From the NCBI GenBank assembly GCA_048550195.1, contig JBLYYR010000111.1, positions 1-64,000 on the forward strand: a stretch of DNA of 64,000 nt, given 5' to 3'. The notes under the pieces are model-generated. The model was not told where the DNA came from. It made no database searches and saw only the letters and a program-made list of their open reading frames with translations. Source of the DNA: BMS3Bbin11 sp048550195 (GTDB lineage: Bacteria > Pseudomonadota > Gammaproteobacteria > BMS3Bbin11). This document shows, piece by piece, positions 39,734 through 49,329 of this stretch. A program made the translations under genes and the position numbers. The stretch's first letter is position 1. The number at the start of each line of letters is the position of its first letter.

Positions 39734-42718
39734 ATGCAGAAGGTAAAAGGGATTAAATTAGCGTGTTTGGCAGCTTTTGCCATATTACCAGTACAAACCT
39801 ACGCACTTGGCGTTGGTAAGCTCACGATGAATTCAGCGCTCGATGCGCCATTGAGTGCAACGATTGAATTGACCGCAGCAACGACCGCGGAATTGCAATC
39901 TCTAGAAATTTCACTCGGATCCGCTAGTGTCTTTAACATGGCAGGCATTGATCGAAGTGAGCAGCTTAAAGCCATTCGTTTTTCTCTTGTGAAAGTGAAT
40001 GGTAAAGATGTAATAAAATTGGATACCGAGCAGCCATTCCGTGACCCATTTCTGCATTTTATCGTTAAAGCCACCTGGGCAAACGGTTCTATGTTGCGTG
40101 AATACACCGCCCTGCTTGATCCTCCGACTTATCTAACAGGCGCACCAGCTCGCATTCAGGCACCTGCTGCCGCTAAGCCGGTTGCGGTGAAATCAGCAGA
40201 AAAAGCACCTGCTAAAAAGAAGGCCGCTGTTGCCAGCCCTGCAGTTGATACGCCTGTTGCCGCAGCAGATACTGGCAAACCGAAACTTGGCCCGCTTGAT
40301 GTGGCAGACAGTACAGAAAGCAATTATTCTGATCTGCGTCCCGGAAGTACCTTTGGGCCAGTTAGAAAAGGTGACGCTCTGTGGGATATAGCAGAGGGAG
40401 TTAAGGCAGGGACAAGTTTGGGGATTGCCCAGGTGATGATGGCAATTTACAAGCAAAATCCGAATGCATTTATGCAAAATAACATTAATATGATTCGTGT
40501 CGGGCAGACACTGGACATTCCGTCCGATGAAGAAATATCATCTACTAGCCGTCCTGTTGCGCAGGAAGAACTGCGTGCGCAAATGGAAGAATGGCAGGAG
40601 TACAAGGATAATCTTGCAACTGGACGCAGTGTAGCCAGGACAGATATGGCAACAGCCCCTCCTGTAAAGGCCGGTACTGCTGAAGAATCTGAGAAGAAAG
40701 TTTCTTCTGCTACCGAAAAGGCAGAAAGCAAACCCCAGACGCCAGATGCAAGTGCCAGTACGGGCGACGTTCTGGAAATCGTGCGTGCCAAAGTGGAGGG
40801 CGCTGAGACATCTGGTACGGGCGCCAGTGCTGAAGACAGAGAGAAATTTGAGTCAGAAATTGAGGCCTATAAAGATAATGTAACCCAGCTCGAGGAGACG
40901 CTCGCATCGTCCGAACTGGAAAAAATGGAGCTTGCAGAACGAGTCTCACTGCTGGAGGAGCAAATTGATAAAGCAAATAAGCTTATTGATATGCAAAACG
41001 CTGATCTTGCCAGATTGCAGAGCCAGCAGCAGTCAGCGCCAGTTACACCTGTTGAGATGGCTAAATTACCTGGAAAAGTAGACGTATCGTCCACTACCCC
41101 GGAAGAACCAGCAACCAAAAGTGCCCCTTTGTCAGCACCGGATATCTCACCAGTAACAGCAGCAGCACCAGAAATAAAAAAACCTGAGGTTGCTAAGAAG
41201 TCAACGGTAGTTGAAAAGAAAGAAGCAAAAGTACGAGCACGGCCGCAGCCTGTAGAAGAAAGAGGCATCCTTGATACAGCAAAAGACATCATATTCAGCA
41301 GCTGGATTACTATGCTGGGTACGGGTCTTGCACTATTGCTGATTCTGGTCGGTATCTTTGTTGTCCTAAGACGCAGGCGCTCTATCGCTGAATTTGAAGA
41401 CAGCATTATCTCAGGCACAGCTGTTCTTGATATCTCTACTGCAGAATCATCAGAACCCTCTGGCTCTGGTTCAGAAACCTCTTTCCTGAGTGATTTTGTA
41501 CCGGGTATGGGGAATATGCAGGCAGATGAGGTAGACCCGCTAGCGGAAGCCGAAGTTTATATGGCCTACGGTCGCGATGAACAGGCGGAAGAAGTCCTTA
41601 AGGAAGCCGCAGAAAAGAATCCTGACCGCCATGAGCTTAAGTTGAAGTTGCTTGAGATCTATCAGGGTAGAAAGGATATATCCTCATTTGAAACCCTGGC
41701 TGAAGAGCTTTACCCGGCAGATGGAAACATCCCAATGGAAGTATGGGGCAAAGTGGCAGAAATGGGGAAGATTGTGAATCCTGACAATCCATTGTTTCAA
41801 GGTGATTTGAAACTTCAGGAAGAAACATTATTTGGTGATAGTGATAGAAAAGAGGATGTGCCGTTAGGTGATCTTCTGGATACGGATACGATAGAAGCAG
41901 AAGCCGCCGACCTGATGGAAGCTCTAAACGATGATGATGTGACTGAGGAAGTAATTGAAGAGTCGTTATCAGAAGCAGATGATCTGGAAGCAATTGAAGG
42001 TTTCGAACTGCCTGAAGATACAGCAGAAATGCTTGACCAGGGCAATGTACTTGAAGAGAGCCTGGAAAGTTCTGTCACAAAGGCTGAAGACTTCCCGGCA
42101 CCGGACGAAGAAGTGCTGGATCTTGATCTTGGAGATTTCAAGCCGGATGCATCGCAGGAAACAGACTCATTTGATTTGGACAGCATTGAATTAAACCTGG
42201 CAGAACTCGATGGTGATACAGAAGAAGTTTTTAAAGAAAGTGAAGAAAATCTTGATTTCAACCTGGATGGTATAGATCTGGAGCTGAATGATACTTCAGA
42301 GGCGGAATCGGAATCTTCTATTGATGTATCAGGTCTTGAAGATATTGAAGGTTTAAGTCTTGATCTTGAATCTGAAGATACCTCAGTAAATGAAGATGCC
42401 AGCATTACTTCAGAAGTAGGATTACAGGATGAGACACTTGAATTTGCCGACCTTGGTGACCTCACACTGGATGTAGAAGAGGCGGATCTAAGCGTAGAAG
42501 AGGCCGCTTCAGGTACAGATGAAGAACCCACTGAAATGCCCGCAGGTGCAAATGAAACATGGGATGAAGCGGGAACCAAGCTTGATCTGGCCAGGGCATA
42601 TATAGAAATGGATGATAATGAAAGCGCCCAAAGCATACTTGAAGAAGTAGCAAAGGAAGGCACTGATGATCAGAAGAACGAAGCCAGAGACCTGATGAGT
42701 CAGATTGATGCAGGTTAA
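39734..42718 (+). CDS. fimV: FimV family polar hub protein
   Basis: A 994-residue inner-membrane protein. It has a signal peptide (residues 1-25), a conserved N-terminal domain (LGVGKLTMNSALDAPLSATI), a LysM-type peptidoglycan-binding region near residues 207-260 (VRKGDALWDIAEGV), a coiled-coil segment near 376-430, one membrane segment near 525-545, and a long acidic cytoplasmic tail that ends in the FimV C-terminal TPR-like motif (TKLDLARAYIEMDDNESAQS). FimV organises cell-pole functions, including type IV pilus assembly and polar signalling. The acidic tail holds many repeats of the DLxxLxLDL type. Confidence 0.93.
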   Translation: MQKVKGIKLACLAAFAILPVQTYALGVGKLTMNSALDAPLSATIELTAATTAELQSLEISLGSASVFNMAGIDRSEQLKAIRFSLVKVNGKDVIKLDTEQPFRDPFLHFIVKATWANGSMLREYTALLDPPTYLTGAPARIQAPAAAKPVAVKSAEKAPAKKKAAVASPAVDTPVAAADTGKPKLGPLDVADSTESNYSDLRPGSTFGPVRKGDALWDIAEGVKAGTSLGIAQVMMAIYKQNPNAFMQNNINMIRVGQTLDIPSDEEISSTSRPVAQEELRAQMEEWQEYKDNLATGRSVARTDMATAPPVKAGTAEESEKKVSSATEKAESKPQTPDASASTGDVLEIVRAKVEGAETSGTGASAEDREKFESEIEAYKDNVTQLEETLASSELEKMELAERVSLLEEQIDKANKLIDMQNADLARLQSQQQSAPVTPVEMAKLPGKVDVSSTTPEEPATKSAPLSAPDISPVTAAAPEIKKPEVAKKSTVVEKKEAKVRARPQPVEERGILDTAKDIIFSSWITMLGTGLALLLILVGIFVVLRRRRSIAEFEDSIISGTAVLDISTAESSEPSGSGSETSFLSDFVPGMGNMQADEVDPLAEAEVYMAYGRDEQAEEVLKEAAEKNPDRHELKLKLLEIYQGRKDISSFETLAEELYPADGNIPMEVWGKVAEMGKIVNPDNPLFQGDLKLQEETLFGDSDRKEDVPLGDLLDTDTIEAEAADLMEALNDDDVTEEVIEESLSEADDLEAIEGFELPEDTAEMLDQGNVLEESLESSVTKAEDFPAPDEEVLDLDLGDFKPDASQETDSFDLDSIELNLAELDGDTEEVFKESEENLDFNLDGIDLELNDTSEAESESSIDVSGLEDIEGLSLDLESEDTSVNEDASITSEVGLQDETLEFADLGDLTLDVEEADLSVEEAASGTDEEPTEMPAGANETWDEAGTKLDLARAYIEMDDNESAQSILEEVAKEGTDDQKNEARDLMSQIDAG

Positions 42719-42721
42719 TAT

Positions 42722-43396
42722 GTGCCGGTACCAGTAAATTCGGCATCAAGAATTTTATCGCTGGCACTGCTGACACTTATTGTTAACACTCAGGGTTGGT
42801 CAGGGTTGCTGTTGTTTATGGCACCTCTGGGCATCCTGTATTTCCTGTTTCCTCACCATGGCAGGCAGATTCTTCTACTGGCCAGAAAATTACGCTGGTT
42901 CTTTTTATCCATAGTGATTCTGTATTTCTGGTTTTACCCGGGCACAGATATTCTGCCGCTTTTAGGCAGGTTTTCACCCACAGTAGAAGGGATTAATCAG
43001 GCTGCGCTACGGATCTCTTCACTGCTTGTCGTCATTTCATATAGTGGTTTTTTATTGCTGCTAACCCCGCGAGATGATTTAGTCTCTGGGATACAATTTT
43101 TATTATCCCCTCTTAGGTTTGCTGGTATCGATAGTCAGCGTTTTGCTCTGCGCCTGGGTCTGGTGTTGTCCATAGTGCCGCAAATGACAGAACAACAGCA
43201 TACACCTGGCAAAAAGATAAAAATTAACAATGTCTCTGTATTGATAGACAGAGCTGCTGATATGATTAAATCAGCGTCTGAGCAGGCAAACCATTTTGAA
43301 TTGAATGAAACCGTCAATATTGAACAGCCCTCACGCCTGGGTATTGCTGATATCCTTGTCCCCCTGTTTCTCCTGATTTGGCTAATCTGCACTTAG
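42722..43396 (+). CDS. CbiQ/EcfT-like orphan membrane protein
   Basis: A 224-residue protein with five or so membrane segments, starting with GTG at 42722. The layout and the segment PLRFAGIDSQRFALRLGLVL resemble the transmembrane (T) component of energy-coupling factor transporters (CbiQ/EcfT). The usual A-R-S or A-R-G coupling motifs are not clear, and no ECF ATPase or S component is next to it. It sits between fimV and truA, three bases after fimV and ten before truA. It may have taken on another role. The assignment is from topology and memory of this synteny only. Confidence 0.55.
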   Translation: MPVPVNSASRILSLALLTLIVNTQGWSGLLLFMAPLGILYFLFPHHGRQILLLARKLRWFFLSIVILYFWFYPGTDILPLLGRFSPTVEGINQAALRISSLLVVISYSGFLLLLTPRDDLVSGIQFLLSPLRFAGIDSQRFALRLGLVLSIVPQMTEQQHTPGKKIKINNVSVLIDRAADMIKSASEQANHFELNETVNIEQPSRLGIADILVPLFLLIWLICT

Positions 43397-43406
43397 GAGC
43401 CTTTGA

Positions 43407-44192
43407 ATGAGAATTGCGCTTGGTATTGAATACGATGGCTCTTCCTATTGTGGATGGCAATATCAGGAAGGCGTTGAAACAGTGCAGAAAACGGTTGAAG
43501 TGGCCTTGTCGAAAATTGCAAACAGACCGATTCGTGTCATTACTGCTGGAAGAACTGATACGGGTGTTCATGCAACCGGGCAGGTAGTTCATTTTGAAAC
43601 AGATGTCATACGAAGCAATTATTCGTGGATGAGAGGTACTACACGCTACCTGCCTGATAATGTGACCATATTATGGGCAAAGCATGTCAGGGATGATTTT
43701 CATGCACGATTTTCAGCGATTGAGCGACGTTATCAATACATCATACTGAATCGTCATGAACGCCCGGCAATCCTCCATAGCAAGGTGAGCTGGGAATATC
43801 GACCATTAGATGTATCATTGATGCAGAAGGCGGCGAAACATTTACTCGGCCGTCATAATTTTAACGCCTATCGTGCACTTGCCTGCCAGGCCAAATCACC
43901 GGTACGCGATTTACGGGAATTATCTGTAATACGCATGGGTCGCTTCGTCATAATCAATGCAGGGGCCGATGGATTTCTTCATCACATGATTAGAAATATC
44001 GCTGGTGTATTGTGTAGTATTGGTGCAGGTGAGAAGGCCCCTGACTGGTCGGCTGAAGTGCTGGCATCACAAGACAGGGCCTGCGGTGGCGTGACGGCAT
44101 CACCCGATGGGCTGTATTTGAATGCAGTTATCTATCCTGAGAAATTCGCTATACCCTCAGTGCAAAATACTACGGGAATATTTGGTCTATGA
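43407..44192 (+). CDS. truA: tRNA pseudouridine synthase A
   Basis: A 261-residue enzyme that forms pseudouridine at positions 38-40 of tRNA anticodon arms. The catalytic Asp is in TAGRTDTGVHATGQV near residue 51. Other family marks are LGIEYDGSSYCGWQYQ at the start, RRYQYIILNR, and FLHHMIRNIAGVL. ATG 43407 has AGGAG seven bases upstream. Its stop overlaps the ATG of trpF by four bases. Confidence 0.97.
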   Translation: MRIALGIEYDGSSYCGWQYQEGVETVQKTVEVALSKIANRPIRVITAGRTDTGVHATGQVVHFETDVIRSNYSWMRGTTRYLPDNVTILWAKHVRDDFHARFSAIERRYQYIILNRHERPAILHSKVSWEYRPLDVSLMQKAAKHLLGRHNFNAYRALACQAKSPVRDLRELSVIRMGRFVIINAGADGFLHHMIRNIAGVLCSIGAGEKAPDWSAEVLASQDRACGGVTASPDGLYLNAVIYPEKFAIPSVQNTTGIFGL

Positions 44193-44821
44193 ACAGAACG
44201 CGTGTGAAAGTATGCGGGATATGCACTGTTGCTGATGCAAGCAAAGTCTGCAAAGCCGGCGCCGATGCCATTGGAATAGTTTTCTATGGCAAAAGTCCAC
44301 GCAATGTGGGGATAACACTCGCCAGGGAAATTGTTTCCAGTTTGCCACCCTTTATCAGCGTAGTAGGTCTATTCGTCAACAGCAGCAAGCAGGAAATAAA
44401 TCAGGTATTGTCAACCGTGCAGCTGGATTTATTACAGTTTCATGGCGATGAAGACGAGGCGTTTTGCAACAGCTTTGATCGCCCATATATTAAAGCAGTC
44501 AGAGTGACAAGTGATACAGACCTGATCAACTCATGCCAGCCGTATCCTTCTGCCAGGGGGGTATTGCTGGACAGCTATAAGAAAGGTCTGCCTGGTGGAA
44601 CAGGGGAGGCATTTGACTGGGAGTTGATCCCGAAGAAATTACCGTTACCTGTCATTCTGGCCGGCGGCCTGAACCCGGGAAATGTCGCACGTGCTGTTTC
44701 CAGCGTACAACCCTGGGCCGTTGATGTCAGTAGTGGTGTGGAAGAATCGCCCGGCAAAAAAGACCAGAAAAAAATTGAGCAATTTATTCGGGCTGTTGGA
44801 AGTATTGATAAATTAAAGTGA
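44189..44821 (+). CDS. trpF: Phosphoribosylanthranilate isomerase TrpF
   Basis: A 210-residue (beta/alpha)8 barrel that performs an Amadori rearrangement in tryptophan synthesis. The catalytic Cys is in KVCGICTVADA near residue 10, and the Asp is in GVLLDSYKKGLPGGTGEAFD near residue 130. The phosphate-binding loops are LAGGLNPGNV and DVSSGVEESPGKKD. It is separate from TrpC here. The gap to trpB is about 196 bases, with an AT-rich stretch that could carry a promoter. Confidence 0.96.
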   Translation: MNRTRVKVCGICTVADASKVCKAGADAIGIVFYGKSPRNVGITLAREIVSSLPPFISVVGLFVNSSKQEINQVLSTVQLDLLQFHGDEDEAFCNSFDRPYIKAVRVTSDTDLINSCQPYPSARGVLLDSYKKGLPGGTGEAFDWELIPKKLPLPVILAGGLNPGNVARAVSSVQPWAVDVSSGVEESPGKKDQKKIEQFIRAVGSIDKLK

Positions 44822-45017
44822 CCAGGCTAACACAACTCTGTGGCGAACAGGTTTTCGACTTTTTGTTTTTAAAAACGGTCATGTATTTTAAAAGCCGGAT
44901 AGATGCAATAAATACCAAAGATCGGTAAAATAAGTTATTCACACAGCATGTGTATCTGTCCATTTCGTTTGTTGTCCGGATATACTTTTTCTCACTATGT
45001 AGCAATCGGGTTTTTAC

Positions 45018-46214
45018 ATGTCAGCCTATTCCATGCCGGATAATAATGGCCATTTTGGCCGCTTTGGGGGTATTTTTGTTGCCGAGACATTGATGCGTCC
45101 ACTACAGGAATTAACACAGGCCTATGAGAAATATATGCAGGACCCTGATTTCCTGCAGGAGTTTGATGACGATCTGAAATATTATGTTGGACGACCATCT
45201 CCTCTTTATTTTTCAGCAGGCCTGAGCCGGGAATACGGAACACAGATCTATTTAAAGAGAGAAGATCTGAACCATACCGGTGCGCATAAAATAAACAATA
45301 CCGTTGGCCAGGCTTTGTTGGCGAAAAGGCTGGGTAAGACCCGTATTATTGCAGAAACAGGTGCTGGTCAGCACGGGGTAGCTACGGCTACAGTGGCTGC
45401 ACGGCTGGGACTTGAGTGCGTGGTATACATGGGGGCTGATGATATCGAGCGCCAGGCTCCCAATGTCTACCGGATGAAATTACTCGGCGCTTCCGTCATC
45501 TCGGTGGAATCAGGTTCTCGTACATTGAAAGATGCACTCAACGAAGCGATGCGCGACTGGGTGACAAATGTCGAAGATACTTTCTATATCATCGGGACCG
45601 TCGCAGGCCCGCATCCTTATCCGACCATGGTGCGAGACTTTCAGTCCATCATTGGCAGGGAAGCGCGACAGCAGATACTTGAACAGGCCGGTCGTTTACC
45701 GCATGCACTGGTTGCCTGTGTTGGCGGCGGATCCAATGCGATAGGACTTTTCTATCCCTTTATCGATGATGAAGCTGTGTCTATGTATGGTGTCGAAGCA
45801 GCAGGCGATGGTTTAGATACAGATCACCATGCGGCGCCTTTATGCAAAGGCAGAGTGGGGGTGCTGCATGGCAATAGAACTTATTTGATGGAAGATACAA
45901 ACGGGCAGATTATTGAGACCCATTCTATCAGTGCCGGCCTTGATTATCCGGGTGTCGGTCCCGAACACGCCTGGTTGAAAGACATCGGACGGGCTAACTA
46001 CGTCGCCATATCCGATGACGAGGCGATGGCCGGGTTTCATGACATCACACGTCTGGAAGGTATCATCCCGGCACTGGAGTCCAGTCATGCTATTGCTTAT
46101 GCACGAAAGCTGGCGCCGGAACTGGGAAAAGACGGGATTATGATCGTTAATTTATCCGGACGCGGTGACAAGGATATCCAGACCATAGCAAATATTGACG
46201 GGGTGGAAATCTGA
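45018..46214 (+). CDS. trpB: Tryptophan synthase beta chain
   Basis: A 398-residue PLP enzyme that condenses indole and serine to tryptophan. The PLP Lys is in NHTGAHKINNTVG at residue 91. GAGQHGVATATVAARLG and CVGGGSNAIGLFYPF (phosphate-binding Gly-rich loop) are present, as is the late LSGRGDKDIQ. The N-terminus FGRFGGIFVAETLM is typical. Its stop overlaps the trpA ATG, as usual for the paired subunits. Confidence 0.97.
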   Translation: MSAYSMPDNNGHFGRFGGIFVAETLMRPLQELTQAYEKYMQDPDFLQEFDDDLKYYVGRPSPLYFSAGLSREYGTQIYLKREDLNHTGAHKINNTVGQALLAKRLGKTRIIAETGAGQHGVATATVAARLGLECVVYMGADDIERQAPNVYRMKLLGASVISVESGSRTLKDALNEAMRDWVTNVEDTFYIIGTVAGPHPYPTMVRDFQSIIGREARQQILEQAGRLPHALVACVGGGSNAIGLFYPFIDDEAVSMYGVEAAGDGLDTDHHAAPLCKGRVGVLHGNRTYLMEDTNGQIIETHSISAGLDYPGVGPEHAWLKDIGRANYVAISDDEAMAGFHDITRLEGIIPALESSHAIAYARKLAPELGKDGIMIVNLSGRGDKDIQTIANIDGVEI

Positions 46215-47020
46215 TGTCGCGGATTGAAAGGTGTTTTGAAGCGCTTAGAGAAAACGGTAGAACAGGCCTGATTCCCTTTGTTACAGCTGGTGACCCGGTT
46301 TTAGACATTACTGTTCCGTTAATGCATGCAATGGTAGATGCTGGTGCTGATCTTATAGAGCTGGGCATTCCATTTTCAGACCCGATGGCAGATGGCCCGG
46401 TTATTCAGAAGGCTAATCAACGCGCACTGGCACATGATACGAGTTTGTCTGATATGCTGGCTATGATGAAACAGTTTCGTCAGACAGATAAAACGACACC
46501 TGTCTTATTTATGGGATACCTGAATCCTGTAGAAGCTATGGGTTATGAGGAACTTGCAGATGCGGCAAAGCTTTCTGGTGTTGACGGTCTATTGCTTGTT
46601 GATCTCCCCCCCGAGGAAGCAAGCGAATTCAATGAATTGCTTTATCAGAGTGACATAGACCCGGTTTATTTACTGGCACCCACATCAACGCCCCAGCGTA
46701 TGGAAATCGTCTCTCTGGAGGCGCGTGGCTTCGTCTACTACGTGTCGACACGAGGTGTCACCGGCTCGGCGGCACTGGACTATAGTGAGATTAAAGCAAG
46801 TGTCGGTGAAATTCGCCAGCATACAGACTTGCCAGTTGGTGTAGGATTTGGCATAAATAGCCCTGAACACGCCGTCAAAATTGGTGAATTTGCAGATGCT
46901 GTAGTAATAGGCAGTGCTATTGTTAAGATGATGGAAGATTTTGATGGAGATAAGCAGTCCGTCATCAAGGCAGTCAGTGATTTTCTGCGTGGTATTCGTA
47001 AAGCGCTGGATGCCGACTAA
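46214..47020 (+). CDS. trpA: Tryptophan synthase alpha chain
   Basis: A 268-residue barrel that cleaves indole-3-glycerol phosphate and passes indole to TrpB. The catalytic Glu and Asp are in LIELGIPFSDPMADGP, near residues 49 and 60. FVYYVSTRGVTGS and VGVGFGINSPEHA are the phosphate-binding segments. The length matches the family norm. accD follows 45 bases later, an arrangement found in many gammaproteobacteria. Confidence 0.97.
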   Translation: MSRIERCFEALRENGRTGLIPFVTAGDPVLDITVPLMHAMVDAGADLIELGIPFSDPMADGPVIQKANQRALAHDTSLSDMLAMMKQFRQTDKTTPVLFMGYLNPVEAMGYEELADAAKLSGVDGLLLVDLPPEEASEFNELLYQSDIDPVYLLAPTSTPQRMEIVSLEARGFVYYVSTRGVTGSAALDYSEIKASVGEIRQHTDLPVGVGFGINSPEHAVKIGEFADAVVIGSAIVKMMEDFDGDKQSVIKAVSDFLRGIRKALDAD

Positions 47021-47065
47021 ACAAATTTCGGATTTGTAATTAGCATGACTATCAGGAAAAGATAA

Positions 47066-47935
47066 ATGAGCTGGTTTGAAATGCTGCTGCCGCCAAAGAT
47101 TAAAACTAGCGGCAGCTTTGGCAAAAAAGATATTCCTGAAGGACTGTGGAAAAAATGCCCGGCCTGCAGTGCTGTTCTTTATCGGGCTGAACTGGAGCGA
47201 AATCTTGATGTCTGCCCAAAATGCAGTCACCATTTACGCATCGGCGCCAGACGCCGCCTGGACATCCTTCTTGATGAATCCCCGCGGGAGGAAATAGGCA
47301 ACACACTCAAGGCCACTGATCCGCTCAAGTTCAAGGATTTGAAAAAATACAGAGACCGCCTCACAGAAGCTCAGAAAAAAACCGATGAATCCGATGCACT
47401 GGTTGTTATAAAGGGTGAGCTTAAAGGTGATCCTGTTGTTGCTGCAGCCTTTGAATTCGGCTTTATGGGGGGGTCTATGGGGACTGTGGTCGGTGAAAAG
47501 TTTCTCCGTGCCGCTGATCTTTGTATGGAACAGAATATTCCATTAGTCTGCATTTCTGCCAGTGGCGGTGCACGTATGCAGGAAGCCCTGTTTTCGTTGA
47601 TGCAGATGGCCAAGACCAGCGCAGTGTTACGAAGAATGTCTCATCAGGGTGTACCTTTTATTTCGGTACTCACCGATCCCACAATGGGAGGGGTTTCTGC
47701 CAGTCTGGCTATGCTCGGCGATGTGATTGTTGCTGAGCCCAAAGCTCTGATTGGATTTGCTGGTCCTCGTGTCATTGAACAGACCGTCCGTGAAACCTTG
47801 CCGGAAGGGTTTCAACGTTCTGAATTTCTCGTTGAAACAGGCGCAATAGACCTGATTGCAGATCGTCGGGATTTGCGCGATGTAATAACCTCGATCCTGG
47901 GCATGCTGAGCGGGAAAAAAACCGTTGCTTCATAG
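47066..47935 (+). CDS. accD: Acetyl-CoA carboxylase carboxyltransferase beta subunit
   Basis: A 289-residue subunit that, with AccA, moves the carboxyl group from biotin to acetyl-CoA in fatty-acid synthesis. An N-terminal C4 zinc finger has CPAC at about residues 31-34 and CPKC at 50-53; the crotonase-like core contains CISASGGARMQEALFSL and DPTMGGVSASLAMLGD. The finger can bind nucleic acid in E. coli AccD. folC follows after 18 bases. Confidence 0.97.
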   Translation: MSWFEMLLPPKIKTSGSFGKKDIPEGLWKKCPACSAVLYRAELERNLDVCPKCSHHLRIGARRRLDILLDESPREEIGNTLKATDPLKFKDLKKYRDRLTEAQKKTDESDALVVIKGELKGDPVVAAAFEFGFMGGSMGTVVGEKFLRAADLCMEQNIPLVCISASGGARMQEALFSLMQMAKTSAVLRRMSHQGVPFISVLTDPTMGGVSASLAMLGDVIVAEPKALIGFAGPRVIEQTVRETLPEGFQRSEFLVETGAIDLIADRRDLRDVITSILGMLSGKKTVAS

Positions 47936-47953
47936 TGTGGTGTAACGAATAAG

Positions 47954-49231
47954 GTGTCACAGACTCCCGGGGACCTTGCCGGCTGGCTTGATTTTATCTC
48001 CGTTCAGCACAGTAGCGAGATTGAGCTGGGGCTAGACAGACTGAGACGGGTTGCAAATCAACTTGCTATCAGGTCGTTTAACTGTCCGCTGATAACTGTT
48101 GCGGGGACCAATGGTAAAGGCTCCAGCACTACTGCGCTGGAAAGTTTCTACACCAGTGCCGGTTACCGGACAGGCTGTTATACATCACCACACCTTAGCG
48201 TTTTCAATGAAAGGGTTCGCATAGACGGCATCTTTGCTGCCGATGATAAACTGTGTGCAGCTTTCGCAGAAATTAATTCTGCACGCGGTACGATCCCCCT
48301 GACATATTTTGAATTTTCCACCCTGGCAGCATTTGTGATTTTTCAACAGCATGAACTGGACATTATACTGCTTGAGGTTGGTCTTGGTGGGCGTCTTGAT
48401 GCAACAAACCTGTTTCCTGCGGATGTAGCATTGATAACCAGTATAAGTATTGATCATACAGACTGGCTGGGGAAAGACCGCGAAACCATCGGGGCAGAAA
48501 AAGCAGGTATTATTCACCCGGGCAATATCGCTGTGATTTCTGACCCTGCACCGCCACAGAATGTGGTGTCTATTGCCCGCGGTAGAGCCGAACGGGTATA
48601 TTTACTTAATCAGGATTTCTCTTATAGCATCAAGCGTAAGGACTGGTGCTGGCAGTCGAATCGAAGATCACTTGTCGGGCTGCCATTTTCACGGTTGCAG
48701 GGACTCCCGCAATTTAATAATCTTGCCGGAGTGCTGATGTGTCTAGAGGTGCTTCATGATTCATTGCCAGTAACTGTTGAGAGAATACGCTATGTTCTAC
48801 CATCGATAAAACTGCCAGGAAGGTTCCAAATTATAGCGGGTGCTCCGCAGATAATACTGGATGTCTCGCATAATCCCGATTCAGTTGCATTGCTGGCAGA
48901 CAATCTAAATAAGCTGCCGATATCTGGCAGGACCCATGCGGTGGTTGCGATGCTGAAAGATAAGGACATCAGAGAATCTTTGTCCAGAATTAATTCAAGT
49001 ATTGATTGCTGGTATGTTGGGGGATTATCAGTTCCCAGGGCTGAAGGCGTTGATGGGTTAAAAGCAGTACTGAATGAGCTGGAACCGGCCGGGTGTGTCA
49101 AATCCAGCAATACAGTAGCAGAGGCATGGGAAGAGGCTTACAGTGAGGCCCGGGCTGACGACCGGATTGTAGTTTTTGGTTCTTTTCACACGGTAGGTGT
49201 TATAATCGATATCTTGTCATTGAGTAAGTGA
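47954..49231 (+). CDS. folC: Dihydrofolate/folylpolyglutamate synthase FolC
   Basis: A 425-residue Mur-ligase-type enzyme that makes dihydrofolate and adds glutamate tails to folates. The P-loop is VAGTNGKGSSTTALE near residue 48; YTSPHLSVFNERVRIDG and LLEVGLGGRLDATNLF are the substrate-binding stretches; SISIDHTDWLGKDRETIGAE supplies metal ligands. Start is GTG 47954. The downstream neighbours dedD, cvpA and purF form the usual conserved series. Confidence 0.96.
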   Translation: MSQTPGDLAGWLDFISVQHSSEIELGLDRLRRVANQLAIRSFNCPLITVAGTNGKGSSTTALESFYTSAGYRTGCYTSPHLSVFNERVRIDGIFAADDKLCAAFAEINSARGTIPLTYFEFSTLAAFVIFQQHELDIILLEVGLGGRLDATNLFPADVALITSISIDHTDWLGKDRETIGAEKAGIIHPGNIAVISDPAPPQNVVSIARGRAERVYLLNQDFSYSIKRKDWCWQSNRRSLVGLPFSRLQGLPQFNNLAGVLMCLEVLHDSLPVTVERIRYVLPSIKLPGRFQIIAGAPQIILDVSHNPDSVALLADNLNKLPISGRTHAVVAMLKDKDIRESLSRINSSIDCWYVGGLSVPRAEGVDGLKAVLNELEPAGCVKSSNTVAEAWEEAYSEARADDRIVVFGSFHTVGVIIDILSLSK

Positions 49232-49329
49232 AAACCCGGTTACTGACTTTGTTAATTACAACATTTATCAAATTTCAACATTTATTTACACCAGCCCATA
49301 TTTGACAACGCCCTGAGAACTCTGACATT

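Noticed and set aside
41815..42663. Minus-strand 282-codon Ser-rich frame opposite fimV
   Set aside because: It is the shadow of the acidic, low-complexity tail of FimV; the Ser/Arg-rich product comes from reverse reading of Glu/Asp codons.
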